The notes: generated from the letters alone by a model not told the origin. Positions 33,364-45,840 are shown, counted from the first letter of the stretch. The stretch: 64,000 bases of DNA from Orbilia blumenaviensis (GCA_036872755.1 JAVHNS010000022.1:124001-188000); one strand, 5' to 3'. A program made the numbers and translations.

Positions 33364-35142
33364 TCACAGGATGATCTTTTCAGAAGCTGCCAACCCGCAT
33401 TTTACTTTTTGCCTCAAGAGGGCGTCGTAGAACCCAAGATCGAACCCGACACATTGTAGATGTACCCAGTGCATTGGCACCCTGCCTCCCAGAATTGGCT
33501 CCATGAGCTCCTCTACAGTTGCTTTGTTCCACTTTTCTTCGGTCCACCCACAATTCTGCATAAACAGAGCCTTAGCCCATTCGAATCTTCTCTGAAGGAT
33601 TTCTTCACCCCAGTGTTTCAACAGTTTGCTCCCCGCGGTTGACAGGTGCATCCAGTTCTCAAACGCGCTAAGCCTCGCAACTTCTGCCACAATATATTGG
33701 CCGCAGTACTCCCATTGGTTGCTTCCTCGGGCGACAAATAGTGGGAAGTCTTTCTGAGTTTTTGAGACAGCATCTGTTGATGTGTTTGATAACTGCATCA
33801 TACTCCCATTCTGACCTGCTTTCCTAGGAGCATGGGGGTTCCAAGCCGGCTGTATGCCTATATACCCTTTTGTTTGAATTGGAGCTTCCGGTCTGGGGGT
33901 GGTAGTCGCGACAACAGCTCTGAGGTTGCCCCCAATCAAGGGGGCGACATGATCTCGCCGGCTGAAGTATTCTAAAGGTTTCGGAATCGTGGCAGCAACG
34001 TGTCGAGGTAAATCCGAGAGACGCAGTTGACCGGCAGGGAATGTAAAATCATTATTTGAGGATACGCTTTCGTACTCACTAGATGTCGGAGAGCTATTGA
34101 CAGCCTGTGGCACTAACGACGGAGGGGGTATCACCAACGAAGAAGGTACCGTTAACGAAGGAGGTATCTCGTCGACAGGACTATCGTCTTCAAGAGATGA
34201 TTTTTTAACCTTGACACGGCGACGAATGGTAGTTGTAGCCCCCTGGGCATTTGAGCTGTAGAGAGACGTGGATACCATGCTGACTCTCTGTTTATATCCT
34301 GAGGTTTCCGGGTTGGGTTCTCTGGGTAATTTGAGGCCGTTTGTTGGTGACGGGTTGGGTGCCCCATTCCTGGCCCCCTGAAGAAGCTTGGCCATTGTCA
34401 CATCGTGAACCTTTCCTCCAGCGCTGAGAAGTAGCTTTCTCCTTTCCCTTTGAGTCTCTTTATCCAGCCCCATGGTGCGCCCCATTCCGCGTGGCACAGT
34501 CCCGCCAGAAGTTTCGTTTACCAGCGATGAATGACTGATCTCGAATTCTAATTCCGGACTTTCGCGGAATTTCCTCGCAGGTCTACCTCGTTTCTTATAT
34601 TTTCTAGGCGAAGCGGCAATAGGCGTATCGCCAGACCCTAAAAGAGGCCGGTTGCTCGTATTTCCTCCGGAATCGGTCTCGAGGCTGTCTCGTCTCCGTC
34701 TCTTCCTAGTATCCTCGTCGCTATCCTCCAGCGGTGGCATAAACATCCCACTATAATCCAGTTTCGGTTTCTTTCTCGCTGGCCTTCCTTCCTGTAGTAT
34801 GTTCGAAACTTCAATCTCTGTTAAAGAACCTTCAACTTCAAGAGTCGTATCTGTCTCAGCCGCCATATCAGCATCCCCGCCATCCGTTAGTGCAGAGGTA
34901 TCAATCGGCCCTGGCTCCTCAAGCTCCCCCTCCCCCCCTTGTTCCTCCCATCTTTTTTGAGCGACGCTCCTAAGAAGCGAGAGATTCCATGCCGGATTAT
35001 GGAAGCGAAGGTGCTCCGGGGTCTGCGCTCCCTGTGACTTGCCGATCGCGGTGTCAAAGCTTGCCCATTCCTGGGGGGTTAATGGTTCCGTTGGGATCGA
35101 AGGTCGAATACGTGGGTCCCTTGGGAAAGAAATCCGAGCCAT
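33364..35142 (-). CDS. DUF6697-like nuclear protein
   Basis: Single-exon protein of 592 residues without known biochemical function. The first 380 residues are polar and likely disordered. They contain several basic nuclear-localisation-like clusters (RKKPKL; RKRRRRD; KYKKRGRPARK, which resembles an AT-hook GRPxRK core; RRRVKVKK). The C-terminal 220 residues form a conserved-looking domain. It has the blocks LPRHVAATIPKPLEYF, RRDHVAPLIGGNLRA, GYIGIQPAWNPHAPR and FPLFVARGSNQWEYCGQY, then Trp-rich helices. This pattern is what I associate with fungal DUF6697; that name is recalled, not searched. The start MARISFPRDPRIRP is the first ATG and is followed by the TPQEW block. The AT-hook-like motif and nuclear signals suggest a chromatin or DNA role, as inference only. 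Confidence 0.85.
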   Translation of the reverse strand: MARISFPRDPRIRPSIPTEPLTPQEWASFDTAIGKSQGAQTPEHLRFHNPAWNLSLLRSVAQKRWEEQGGEGELEEPGPIDTSALTDGGDADMAAETDTTLEVEGSLTEIEVSNILQEGRPARKKPKLDYSGMFMPPLEDSDEDTRKRRRRDSLETDSGGNTSNRPLLGSGDTPIAASPRKYKKRGRPARKFRESPELEFEISHSSLVNETSGGTVPRGMGRTMGLDKETQRERRKLLLSAGGKVHDVTMAKLLQGARNGAPNPSPTNGLKLPREPNPETSGYKQRVSMVSTSLYSSNAQGATTTIRRRVKVKKSSLEDDSPVDEIPPSLTVPSSLVIPPPSLVPQAVNSSPTSSEYESVSSNNDFTFPAGQLRLSDLPRHVAATIPKPLEYFSRRDHVAPLIGGNLRAVVATTTPRPEAPIQTKGYIGIQPAWNPHAPRKAGQNGSMMQLSNTSTDAVSKTQKDFPLFVARGSNQWEYCGQYIVAEVARLSAFENWMHLSTAGSKLLKHWGEEILQRRFEWAKALFMQNCGWTEEKWNKATVEELMEPILGGRVPMHWVHLQCVGFDLGFYDALLRQKVKCGLAASEKIIL

Positions 35143-35677
35143 GGTTTCGAATAATTCTTATTCGCGAGGTTGTACATGCTGGTGCGCATGTGATGATGAG
35201 GTTTAAGGGTTTGGGGTCTGCTGGAGGGGCCTGGGCGACGCGACTGGGTTGGTGGAATAAGGCGAGGCCGAAGAGACAACACACAGTTTCCAACAACCCA
35301 CACGAGAATTCACAAGGGTGCTTTAGCACTCTAATACACTCTTGTAACGTTGGTTTTTAATATATTATCTGGGTAGCATTATACTTTCATTGTAAAAGCC
35401 ATGGCTTGCTCGCTCAGAGCTATACCAATTTCGATCCTTAGAGTTGATTCAAAGGTCCAGGTTTCATCGTTTAAACCGAAACTGAGTGGCACATACTAAA
35501 TATAGCGCTAACGGATTGAAAGGATAAGTAGACAGGTTACCGCTGTCATTTATATATACCCAGATGGGAGATAGCTTGGTATTCCACAGAATATACTACC
35601 ATTATGTATCACGATATCAATACAGTATAGTTACGAGCTAAACTACAAAGACAAGTCCCGCCAGCCATCCACTGTTT
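35143..35677. other. Spacer upstream of the DUF6697-like gene
   Basis: Holds the promoter of the minus-strand gene and the 3' end of ULA1. A short C/T-poor, A/T-rich stretch at 35340-35640 shows no gene. Confidence 0.45.
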
Positions 35678-37564
35678 TTAAAACTGGTATACCTGCGTTC
35701 GACTGCTGATACCATCAAATACAACAGTATTATTCATCGGGATATACTGCCGCGTGATCACTTTAATAATTTCCTGGGCTACGATACCGCCAGTCAAGCT
35801 GGAAATATTGTGTAGTTCTCCGCCACCCGCTCGAACGCTACTCTAATCAGTATCGTGTTGTAATCAGTAAGGATATCAAAGCAACTTACATTTCTCCGAT
35901 AGCCTTTTCAGTGCCTTCTAGTAACTCTGGTGAATAGGTGATGCTAAGCTTGTCTAGCAACTCTGTAACATGCTTTTTCAATTTCTCCGTGTCTGCATCG
36001 ACTGTGGAGTCCTCAGCCCCAGGAGCTATTCTCCGTGTGTTTTTCTCGTCAGAAATATAGGCTTCGTAAGCTCTCAGACCAAGATAATAATGTATCAATG
36101 AAGTAGGGTCCGAAAGATCACTCGCTAGACCAAAAAAAAAAAAAATGTTAGCGGTTTCCTGTGTGGAGGAATAAAACAACAGAAGGCAGCCCCGTTGGGC
36201 GGCACCAATGAAACTCACAAATGATCTGAGCCTTAGGGCTTTTTTCATATTCATCATTCAGGCTTCTTCCCCTAATCAATTTTATGTACCCAGCATGTTT
36301 ACAGAAAGTCTCGACTTCGCTTTCTGGAATCTTATCAGCTCTTACTCCTAGCTCTGTCAAGAGATCACTAACAATCTGCACAACAGCCGCCAGGTCGGCT
36401 CGCGCCTTTGCCTTATAAATGTTCTGCAAACGGATATAGTCTTTCGATTCTGCCTTCATATCAGGTAAGGCTCCTGGTAACGGTAGTAATCCATCATTCT
36501 TTTCCGAAAATTGTTTTATCGCCTGAGCAATAATCCAAAAGTGTGATGATTCCTTTGAAAGCTCATCACATTTCTTATCTTGAAAGACTGCTCTTGTGTC
36601 TCCCGGAATACTCGGGGGGTTGAAATGCGGCAAAACAGCCGCGATGGCTTCCTCAAAGTTCTCTTCGTCGGCATTCCACATTTTACTTCTTAATAGTGAC
36701 TTGAATTCGTTTTTTTGGGAGTAGTTGGAAGGTGGTGCATTATCATGAGTAGATTTCCATTCCTTGAGAGCCTGCAGAAGTATCAGGACATAGGGCAAGT
36801 GGCCGTGTTCGTGGGTGGTCATCTTTTCTTTATCATCCATCAACCCAGCCTTTTCATCAACGAGAGCGATCAGTTCCGGGAAAGGGTTGAAGAGGCGTAG
36901 ATCAACCGTAGAAGCGGGGTGGGTCTCGACAATCGGATGTTCTGATAGCGCTACACGGCAGGACATGGTAAACCCGACACATTTTACAACGAATAGCGGG
37001 GTGCTGAGGGGGTAAAGCGCCGCATCGAGAGAAAGGAGAGTAGCGGTAGGGATGTCGCCTGTCGCAATCACAGTTGTATACTCTTTCAGTTTCTCCGGAT
37101 TTGATTTTAGGATATTTTCAATTGTCTACCAATCAAGAATCCATTAGTCACCAAGAATATCGTGTGAACACAAGAATGTGACTAACATCATTGACGAAAC
37201 TGCCTTGAACTTCGGGGTTCAGCTCGCATAGCAATTCACAAGTCTTCTGTGCCCTTGATAGCCCAATAGAACTATCATCCAAAAAGAAGTTTGTTCCGAG
37301 GTCCTCGTCCGTAACAACAGCATTGTCTATGATAGTGAATCGACCAATCCCTATAGAAAATAAGTTTTAGCCAACTCCATAGGAAGTACCATTGGCGAGC
37401 TTACCAGGCAGTACCAAATTCTTCAAAGTCTCCGATCCAGCTGCTGTAGCATTGATTAGAAGAATATGTGCTGTTTCCAAAGCTTCCTGCCCACCAGCAC
37501 CCCAGAGACGGAGCTGTCGGTCATACTTCTTCTCCTTAGCAGTGGGAGCCCCCGGAACAGACAT
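35678..37564 (-). CDS. ULA1: NEDD8-activating enzyme E1 regulatory subunit, five exons
   Basis: Regulatory half of the heterodimeric NEDD8 E1 (with UBA3). It begins the pathway that conjugates NEDD8/Rub1 to cullins and so activates SCF ligases. Exons on the minus strand are 37564-37405, 37350-37187, 37125-36219, 36124-35890 and 35837-35678, giving 541 residues, the usual size for the family. The N-terminus is diagnostic: [17 protein letters not shown], then [15 protein letters not shown] and [14 protein letters not shown] (the Rossmann/adenylation-like half). The middle is the helical region ([16 protein letters not shown]). The C-terminus ends [20 protein letters not shown] and a [15 protein letters not shown] tail. 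As expected for this subunit, no catalytic cysteine domain is present. Introns have CTAAC-type branch sites; the third contains a run of 13 T on the coding strand just before its acceptor. The final acceptor choice (AGTAG rather than the AG six bases upstream) is fixed by the [10 protein letters not shown] frame. Confidence 0.95.
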
Positions 37565-40500
37565 TGGGATATAATAGAATTAGGCAGAATATTAGTATGG
37601 TAATAGGAATAACCGTAAAGTTGAGCTGCTGCGGTGAGATGCTAATGTTTTAGAGAAGGTTGAAGGATCCAAAGTCGTGTTCTGCGCTTTTGGTGGGCGA
37701 GGTGGGGAGACGTGAATGCAGCGCGGCATATGTGGCAGTACAGAATAGTGTGGCTCTTAAAGAATGTGGCTGGTAACCATCTCCGGACCCAACAAAATCA
37801 ACAAAATTCTCAACTCGCCCATGCAGGCCAGGACATTTACGAAAATTTCGAAAAGTCAAAAATATAAAACCAAAATAAGAAGAATAGCAGCAATAAAGAG
37901 TTTCTCAGGCCTCTAAGCTTAAAATAAAGTCCAACATCTCTTTTCCTGTACTTATTTATCTCCCTTTTAAACGAATTCATCGCATTGGAACCCGTGGGAT
38001 TCTAAATAATAGAATACAAAGAATTCTAGAAGTCCAGAAGCAGTTTGTGAAGATACATATGTACAATTGACTCGATCGCCTATAAGTATTACGGTTACGA
38101 TATATATAAAAGTTATCAGTTAGAACTTGGGCTGCGAAATGCGATATCATAAATTGAAGCGTCTCTTGAATTCGTGAACAGCCTCGTTAACCCGTTATAA
38201 AACTCAAGTTGAAATGCAGAGATATGATTAATTCTTCAACTAAGTCCCAATCAGGTGACCCCGAATCAGGCGCTATAGGCAAATCCGAGCTATTCCGAAA
38301 CGACAAAGGCTGAGGTGACGCTTTAAACTGCGTGTATGTTAGTTTAACTACATAACTATTTATATATGATAGTGCACGTGGTTTCAACAGTACTACTGAG
38401 ACTCGGAGAGATGCGCATAGCTACATGATAAAGCATGAATGGCCATTGAATTTGGCACCAAAATCTATTTCATATTTCGATGTTTGTGCTCGCATATACA
38501 CACTCTAAGGGGGGGTGGGGCGCCAATTGGATATTTGCGACGATCAATGTCTTGTTGAATAGCTTCAAGCTCTGTCGGGAAACCCGAACAAATAAAGTGG
38601 CGAGTCAGCTGTACTTGCGTCTAGTTAGGTCTATGGTGACCCGGTTCATGAGCATTTGCAAAATCTTACTCAACTTATGGGAAAACCCTCCGAAATACTA
38701 CATGTAGCTATATCGTCAGGTTATAACGGTAGTATATTCATGAATTTAGGTCAAGCACACAGCTACCACCTTCCAGACCGGCGGTCCAGCCACGACCAGC
38801 TATGATGCTAGTCTCACTACCACGACAAAAGCTTCACATTTAATTAATTTCTTTTTTATTTTTTTCTACATTGTAAGGCTTCCAGAACTCTAGAAGCTGA
38901 CGTTGCGAAAAATTTGCCCCTGTTTGATGCGAACAACTTCGGTCTAAGACATTCCAGGCCTAGAATTTTTCCCGGTCTGGTGTTCAGGCACGAGACAAAT
39001 GCCTCCAATATTTGGTACCTACGCTTAGACCGATCCGCTCCGAATCGATATCTGAAAGTAATTATAAATGCCAAACAATCTGAAAGATGAGCATATAGTC
39101 AATTGTTAGTCAAATATACCGAGATAGTGAAGCTACTGTGGCATTACAAGTTAAAAACTCTGCAATACAGCCACATTAGTAATGTAAGGCAGCAGCCGAG
39201 TGACATTATGCATGCGTGATCCTACCGATATGTGCGGCTTCTTCTCCCCATTTTCTCTTACTCCCACAAACCGGGGACAAACCAAAACAGGCGATCGGTC
39301 ACGATTCGGGGAGCTTACATAGCAATTTGATATTGGGTGGGAGATGGTGTGACTACATATTAAAGCTTTCATGGAAAAAATCTAGGGGCATCCCAAAGTC
39401 TCGTGGTAGATTCCCAAGGAAGCTAGCTTGCCACCAAAACCTTCAGTCGCAATAGGTATCATATATCCAATCCTTCGGGTCCCGCACTGTCACAGATGGA
39501 ATTTAATCGTCAGTGCCTCCATCACATTGGCAAAGCTTGTCAGCAGGTGCGAATTCCAAAAAACAGTTTGGGCCTGTAAGAACTCGCATTAGAGCCTCGT
39601 GGATATTTCTGCAGATCTAGGTTGCAGGGACGGGAAAGACAGGCCGGCATCTTAGGCGAAAACATACATGGTGGCGTCCGAAGGCTTCCCAAGGGAAGAA
39701 AATGCGACGGGAATAATTATTTTATACTAGCGGAGAGGGTCTGTAATGTATAAGAATATCGTTTGCCCAGAGGTGCCAAGTATGCGCAGCGAAAGACAAG
39801 CCTTTGTAGGTCGGTATGACGGCAGAGTTTCGTCATAGACAACGATGAATGCACGACCCACTTTCGCAATAAGATACTAGTATCAAATTTTTGGTATTGT
39901 AGGTGGACATCTACAATTGTTCGCATCGATGTATCGCGAGTCTCACGACCGCATATGAATCCATGAACGCTCGAGTAGGTGCTGTGTTGCATGATAATCC
40001 AGTTGCTACACAGTTACAAATATCCTAAATCCAGGCTCGGGGCATGGCCAATTAGTTGCAATCTCACGAGCTCAATGAGCGCTTTCTTATAACTAGCCGG
40101 TCCATAGAAAAGTTCCACCGCATGCACGCCAAATCAAGAAACTATCTCCGAGGAGAGCGCATTTCGATTCAGGTACTTGAAGCTCACCAGGACCAGAAGC
40201 GTGAAAGTTTATGAATGCAAAATTTTGAAGAATCTGAAGTTGTAGCAGTTGCGGGTCTCGTTCCTTCCGTAAAACACCCGTACTAACCGGACTCCGACTA
40301 GTGTCATCTCATAGACCCAAAATGACAAGGGATCTTGTGCTACATCTCGGGAGATCAGGTCCAGCCGTTAAGGCACGTTTCTCCACAAGATGTTTTGATT
40401 GGGCCGTTTGGACGACATGCGTTCGCGAAACTCCAAACGGCTGTGCGGCTTCTTCCTTGCATCGTACGAACTCGAATGAACTCCCACCACCACCACCACA

Positions 40501-42009
40501 ACCTTCTTGATGTCTACAGACCAATGGTTGCCTACCAATCCCAGCATGTGGCCAAAGCACCATAATGGCGTTCGCCGACATGTTCAAATGCTGGAAAGGA
40601 AAGAAAGCGCCCCCACAAAAAAGCCCTGCCCGTCGGCCAAGGAAGCCAAATATCCAAAAATTTCTCCGACCCATACCTGCCGACTTGGCAGTGGGAAAGA
40701 AGAGGTCTTGGTCTACATCACCAAGCGTCTTGGAAAAGTCTTAGCTATGGGGAATACCCGGTACCGATCCGTGAACCGCAACTGTCGCGTGAGCTGCAGA
40801 GCTGCAGAGCCTGCGTTGTTTTGAGTTCAAGATGCGAGGCTATATTGAGGCGTGAAACCATCCTAGGCATAGATATAAACATGTGCTGAAATCGAGAGAG
40901 GAAAATATAATAGCTGCCTGGGATGGCTTAGAGGGAGGAGTTGCAATGCGTGGGTTGAACCCTCGAGTATTTATGACCAAGAATACTGATTCTGCTGCAA
41001 GACTAACAGGCCGTGGGTGCCATTAGTCTATTACGTAGAAGAAAGCGGAGTCTTTCGGATAAACGGCCGAAGGCTAGCAGAAGTTCATTGACACTTGCTA
41101 TGCAGATTCCGGAGCAGGAGCTAAACAGTTGCATAGTTCAGATGCCGCTATGGCGTTCAAGAAACGAGTTTTTAGATTTCAGCCCCCGCAAGTGTCTGTA
41201 TGTTCCGCGCTCAGGACATTACACATATCCGCCAGTGAGGTATCAATCGAATGCGGCGGGAAGGATCTGGACATCGAGTAACTGAAATCGGCCTTCAGAA
41301 CTTTGGGTTCGCCACTGCTTGAAGTACCCCGGAAGCTGGGTTTGAAGCTACCGTGACGATGATACTCATGATTATATCAAGATTGTGGGCTTGAACTCAG
41401 GCTCGTGTATACATCGCTGAGCTGAGGCTACTTGATTATCTATCAAGGTTGAAGAAGAGCATGCCTAAAACTCAAGGTATGATTGGAAACCTACTGAATG
41501 GGTTTCCTCTGAGATGACATACTTCCCCGATCTGATTGACTTAGAATTGCTTTTCTCTAGCTGGAATAAATCGACGTGTGCAGCATGGCCCGTGGCCTGC
41601 CTGCATGGAGGGTCCAAATGTCTCGCTTTCCAAAGCGATATGATAATGGAATCTGTACCTAAACCTGAACCCCCAACATCCTACCTGGTTGATAACCACT
41701 ACAATGGGGTCCTAGCTTCCCTGCGCGACTGCCTGGAGAGCCTGGGCTTGCGCGTTTCCGAGTAATGTAGCGGTAGAAGCTGAATGTATAAAAGACACTA
41801 ACAATTCCCGTATTCTGGTCAGGATTCCTTTCAATCTTAGTCACTCACCATCCTAACCAGGTCTTGAATAACAACTTGTCAGTGTTCTCGCCGGCAGTTT
41901 CTTGGTTTCACGCACCCTGTCAATACCAAGTCTTCTTATTTTCTTAGCAAAAGCTTCGCTGCTTTTGATTTTCTTGGTATAATTTTGACCACACAACACA
42001 TCCGACACA
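37565..42009. other. Gene-poor spacer, 4.4 kb
   Basis: Between ULA1 (minus) and the phosphate transporter (plus), which diverge. Open frames at 40301-40824 and 41013-41765 are short, with no domain or intron structure I can support. No terminal repeats, tRNA or transposase motifs seen. The right edge must contain the phosphate-transporter promoter; a pyrimidine-rich patch lies at 41925-41990. Confidence 0.55.
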
Positions 42010-43912
42010 ATGAAGTGGGAAGAAGAAGGCTTCTCACGTTACGACGTGGACGAGCATGGGAATCCCATTACTTTTGTATGAACTAATCTCCTGTTTTTTT
42101 TTTTTTTTTTTTTTTTAAAAAAAAATTTTACTTATGTTGGAGGCTTGTAATCACGAACTATGGCGCTAACAATTACGGTCGACACTAGGAACAATATGAC
42201 CAAAACAAGCCACTCAAAGGCAAACTTAGTTTCCTTACAAGAGGTGAACTAAAGCTCCTCCTTATTGCTGGGTAAGAACTACCAGAGAATGATTCAATAC
42301 AATTCAAACGTGGCTAATTGTTATCATAAGTGTTGGCTTCTTCCTCGACTCCTACGATCTATTCATTATCAATCTCGTCACACCAGTTTGGATCGACGAA
42401 TACTGGGGCGGCAATTCATCTTCTTACCCATTTTTCCTTCGTGGTTGCGTCAACGGTGCAGCAAACTTCGGCAATGTCATCGGCCAGCTCTCTTTTGGTT
42501 TCCTCGGAGATGCCTTTGGCCGTCGTTTCGTCTATGGCAAGGAACTCATCATTTGTATCATTGGTATGATCATGGTCATCAGTCTTCCGAACAGCATCCC
42601 AACCCCACACAAGAAAATGGTTTGGATTCTTTGCTGGCGTATATTTATGGGCGTTGGTATTGGCGGAGACTATCCGATGTCTGCCTCCATTACCTCTGAA
42701 CGTACACATTTGCGTCGTCGTGGTATCCTTCTCGGCTTTATCTTCTCCAACCAAGGATGGGGTACCCTCGCTGGGTCTATCGTCACAATCGTTGTCCTAG
42801 CTGCTTTCCAGAAGGCATTAAACGTCGATGGGCATGAGGGTCAGCTCGATGCTGTTTGGCGTATTCAAATGGGAGTTGCTATCATCCCTGCCATTGCTAC
42901 CCTCTGGCCACGTCTTACCATGCCTGAGGGTAAACAATTCCTCCAGTCCCAAGAACTCAACTCGGGTTCTACCTCCAGCTCTTCACTTAGTGCACAGTCC
43001 ACTGGGAAGGTCGTCGAGGGATCCAATGCCTCCGATAGTGAGGATGCCGGCATGGCCCGTAGGGGTTCGATGGCCGCAGGCACTGGTGTTGCACCTCCAG
43101 CATTCGTTGCTGGATCCCAAGTCCAGAACGCCAAGTTCAATACCTTCTTCGTCTATTTCAGTGAATGGCGACACTTCAAAACCCTCTTCGGAACCGCGAT
43201 GACATGGTTTTTAGTCGATGTAGCCTTTTATGGAATCAATTTAAATCAATCTTTCATCTTATCCGCCATCGGCTTCACCACTGGTAAAAACAACTACCAC
43301 AAACTTATGAAAAATGCACTGGGCAATCTTATCATCGCAGTCGCCGGTTATGTCCCCGGATATTTCTTCACAATTGCTTTCATCGAAATCCTTGGTCGTA
43401 AAACAATTCAGATTGGTGGTTTCCTCATTACTGCCCTGCTATTCGGTGTCCTGGCCGGTGACTACCATAACATCCCAACAGCCGGAAAGTTCGTCTGCTT
43501 CGCCTTCGCACAGTTTTTCTTCAACTTCGGGCCAAACGCTACGACTTTCATTGTCCCAGCTGAGGTTTTCCCATCTCGTGTACGTGGCTTTGCACACGGC
43601 CTCAGCGCTGCTGTCGGCAAGCTCGGAGCTATTCTTTCCGCCATCCTCTTTAATTGGCTTGCATCATATAAGATTGGGTTGCCTAATGTGCTCTGGATCT
43701 TCTTCGCATGCAACATTTTGGGAGCCGTTATTACCTACTTTTTCATCCCAGAAACAAAGGGACGGGATGCAGATGTCGTTGATTATGAAGAGTGGTTGGA
43801 GGCTAACCCCGGCGCTACACTTAATACAAGGAGGGCAGAAGGAATGTTAGGAGGAAAAGGTACTACTAGTGATTTAGAAAGGGAGCCTGAAAAGATTGCA
43901 GTTGAAGCTTAA
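42010..43912 (+). CDS. Phosphate:H+ symporter (PHO84-class, MFS)
   Basis: Plasma-membrane inorganic-phosphate/proton symporter of the fungal PHS family of the major facilitator superfamily. Exons are 42010-42075, 42189-42271 and 42331-43912, giving 576 residues. The first two exons are tiny (22 and 28 codons), so they are easily missed. The N-terminus MKWEEEGFSRYDVDEHG is cytosolic. Hallmarks are GFFLDSYDLFIINLV in the first span, GDAFGRRFVYGKEL in the 2-3 loop, and the family signature GVGIGGDYPMSASITSE. A large Ser/Thr-rich central loop (about residues 235-300) and a second six-span half ending ETKGRDADVVDYEEWLEANPG follow. About twelve membrane spans are expected. Intron 1 contains a T23A9 tract. 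Such genes are usually induced by phosphate starvation; I did not find a convincing CACGTG-type PHO box upstream. Confidence 0.95.
42094..42125. repeat. T23-A9 homopolymer junction in intron 1
   Basis: A run of 23 T runs directly into 9 A inside the first intron of the phosphate transporter. The A9 can pair with part of the T run. The tract is likely to vary in length by slippage or sequencing. Confidence 0.95.
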
Positions 43913-45020
43913 GTTCTTTTCTCTTCCTGTACCTTTTAATCAGCTTAATTTGTTCTTTTGTAATTATCTATGTTTCTGTGTGATTAGTTTAGCCTCGATT
44001 TGAGGTTATGTTTATTACGGCAAAGGATCCTAAGCCGAGTGCGGTGGCCTTCTTAGACCCTCTAGTGAAAAAATACAAAGATAATAATTTTTAACAATTT
44101 TAATATGGCAGTGTGGTGGACATGTAGCTGACGCTGATAAATATAGTATGACTGATATCTTGTGGTTGAAGCGAAGCCCCAAGCCCCAGCATCCGGGCTA
44201 TATGTGGCGCATGCATGAGATGAACATGTGGCGCACATAACACAAAGCCGGCCATCGTGATACAAAGATTCCCCATCCGGAAACATAAGCCTCATTCGGG
44301 ACCGCTTGGCCTTCCAAGGGTAAGGTCATCTCGAGATATTGATATCCCGATTTTGGTATAAGATAAGCACGAATTATAACATTAGCCCCAATAGTCTACC
44401 CCCTACGCTCGCGCGTTATGAATTCAATGAGGATTTCAACGACTCATTTTCCTTGTATGAAATTCCGGCGGCAATGAGCTGTTTATTCCTTGAGCCGTTT
44501 CTATAGAATTAATTTTAGTATAATCTAAGTAGTTTGTCCTCTCTATTGAGCTTAACATCGTCGGAGATCTAGGAGAGCAATATGTATCTTCTATATCCTT
44601 TACCGAACCGTGGCCGAAGGTACCACCAAAGATAGTCTACGGCTTGGGTATCTAGATAGGGAAATACGACCATGGATTCAGTGTTGCATTAGATTACCGA
44701 GCAGAAATTTGTAAGAGAAAGTCCGTGTTGTGTGTTCACTGAGCCTCGATCGGCCTCACACCGCCATGAATAACACCTCTGCCTATGCATATCTCCAAGC
44801 CTTGTGTTTATTTTGTTGGAGTATTACCAAAATGCAAAACACCAGATGATTATGTTGCACCGCGATCTCTTGGCATACTTGTACCTACTGAGACGCAAAA
44901 GCAAACAAGAAGGATCGAGCTCGAGTGGGGTACTCAAATCTTTAAGCCTTATGGTTATCAAACGTTGCAAACGTTACCATCCCCTCACAAAGATATGAAG
45001 GCTTCGATTATAAGTGCACC
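43913..45020. other. Spacer with a degenerate gene fragment
   Basis: 3' flank of the phosphate transporter, then A/T-rich DNA. Near 44840-44900 the sequence resembles part of the following gene (see the pseudogene entry). Confidence 0.5.
44836..44945 (+). pseudogene. Possible degenerate copy of part of the neighbouring gene
   Basis: The frame here reads DDYVAPRSLGILVPTE. The downstream gene reads EEYYALILDILVPTE near 45412-45455. The underlying DNA also matches over about 25 bases (CTTGGCATACTTGTACCTAC against CTAGACATACTCGTGCCTAC). No complete frame surrounds it, so it looks like a decayed partial duplication. The match is short and could be chance. Confidence 0.3.
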
Positions 45021-45840
45021 ATGTCGGAACGCGATGTATCACAGACTAGGCCTCTTGCTATAACAAGACCCAAGTTACGAGAGGGGGAATCTATAACGAA
45101 CCAGCTACTGGAAGATAGGGCGTTTTACCATGAATATTATAAGGCAAAAACTGGGGACTGGTTGGGTGTTAAGATAGGTCCAATACTAAAAACTATCAAG
45201 GTTAGGATTTCTCCGTCGATGGAGACAAGGACGCTGCTTTGTACTGACATGCATGAAGGACTGTGCCCGAGCCGCAGCGGTAGAAAATGAGAGCAATCTC
45301 AATCCCTATATAACAAGGTTTTCCGACCAAGGAGAGCCTGTTATTCAACAAACGTATGATATCTTCCGCAGAAGACTTCAGGACTTATATCAGAACTCAT
45401 CCATGAGCGAAGAGTATTATGCTCTGATACTAGACATACTCGTGCCTACCGAGAATTTAGACACTCCTAAGATTGCAGATAGGCTGTGGCTGTACAAATG
45501 GGCGAACCTGGAAGAAGAAAAAAGGATGAAAAAGCTTCAAGCTCGGCGAAAAAAGGCTGTGGAGGACTCATCCTTAGGTGAAGTCGAAGCCCCTCCGCCT
45601 CGGGGACCTGGTTTCGAGGCTACCGCAACTATGCCAAATCAAATACCTAGATCGGCCGCAACCTCAGAAAAAGAACCTCCTCCTACTATTTCCAGTAGTT
45701 CAAAAGCCCGATCAAAGCTGGCCATATCCGATTGTACGTGCCTAGGTTTTGCCCTTCCTAAGATATGCCTAGAACTAATGGCTCGTTTTGGTATACCCAG
45801 TGGTCAACCTATAATCTTCAAGATAAGAAGTCAGAGATAG
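45021..45840 (+). CDS. Uncharacterised charged protein, two exons (tentative)
   Basis: I do not recognise the family. The model joins 45021-45200 and 45259-45840 into 253 residues. The 58-base intron (GTTAGG...TACTGAC...GAAG) is in phase and bridges the overlap of two open frames. The first part is polar and Lys/Glu-rich (REGESITNQLLEDRAFYHEY). The middle (NLNPYITRF...IFRRRLQDLYQ) and a following amphipathic region (LWLYKWANLEEEKRMKKLQ) are probably helical, perhaps a short coiled coil. A Pro/Ser-rich tail follows. No signal peptide or membrane span is present. A possible further 67-base intron starting GTACGT at 45735 would change the last 35 residues to a short DLVNL-type end. The start is uncertain, and the gene could extend upstream. 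Composition is protein-like, which is the main support. Confidence 0.5.

Noticed and set aside
40301..40824. Several overlapping frames including a Lys/Pro-rich one
   Set aside because: Frames conflict on both strands and none shows conserved or secretory features.
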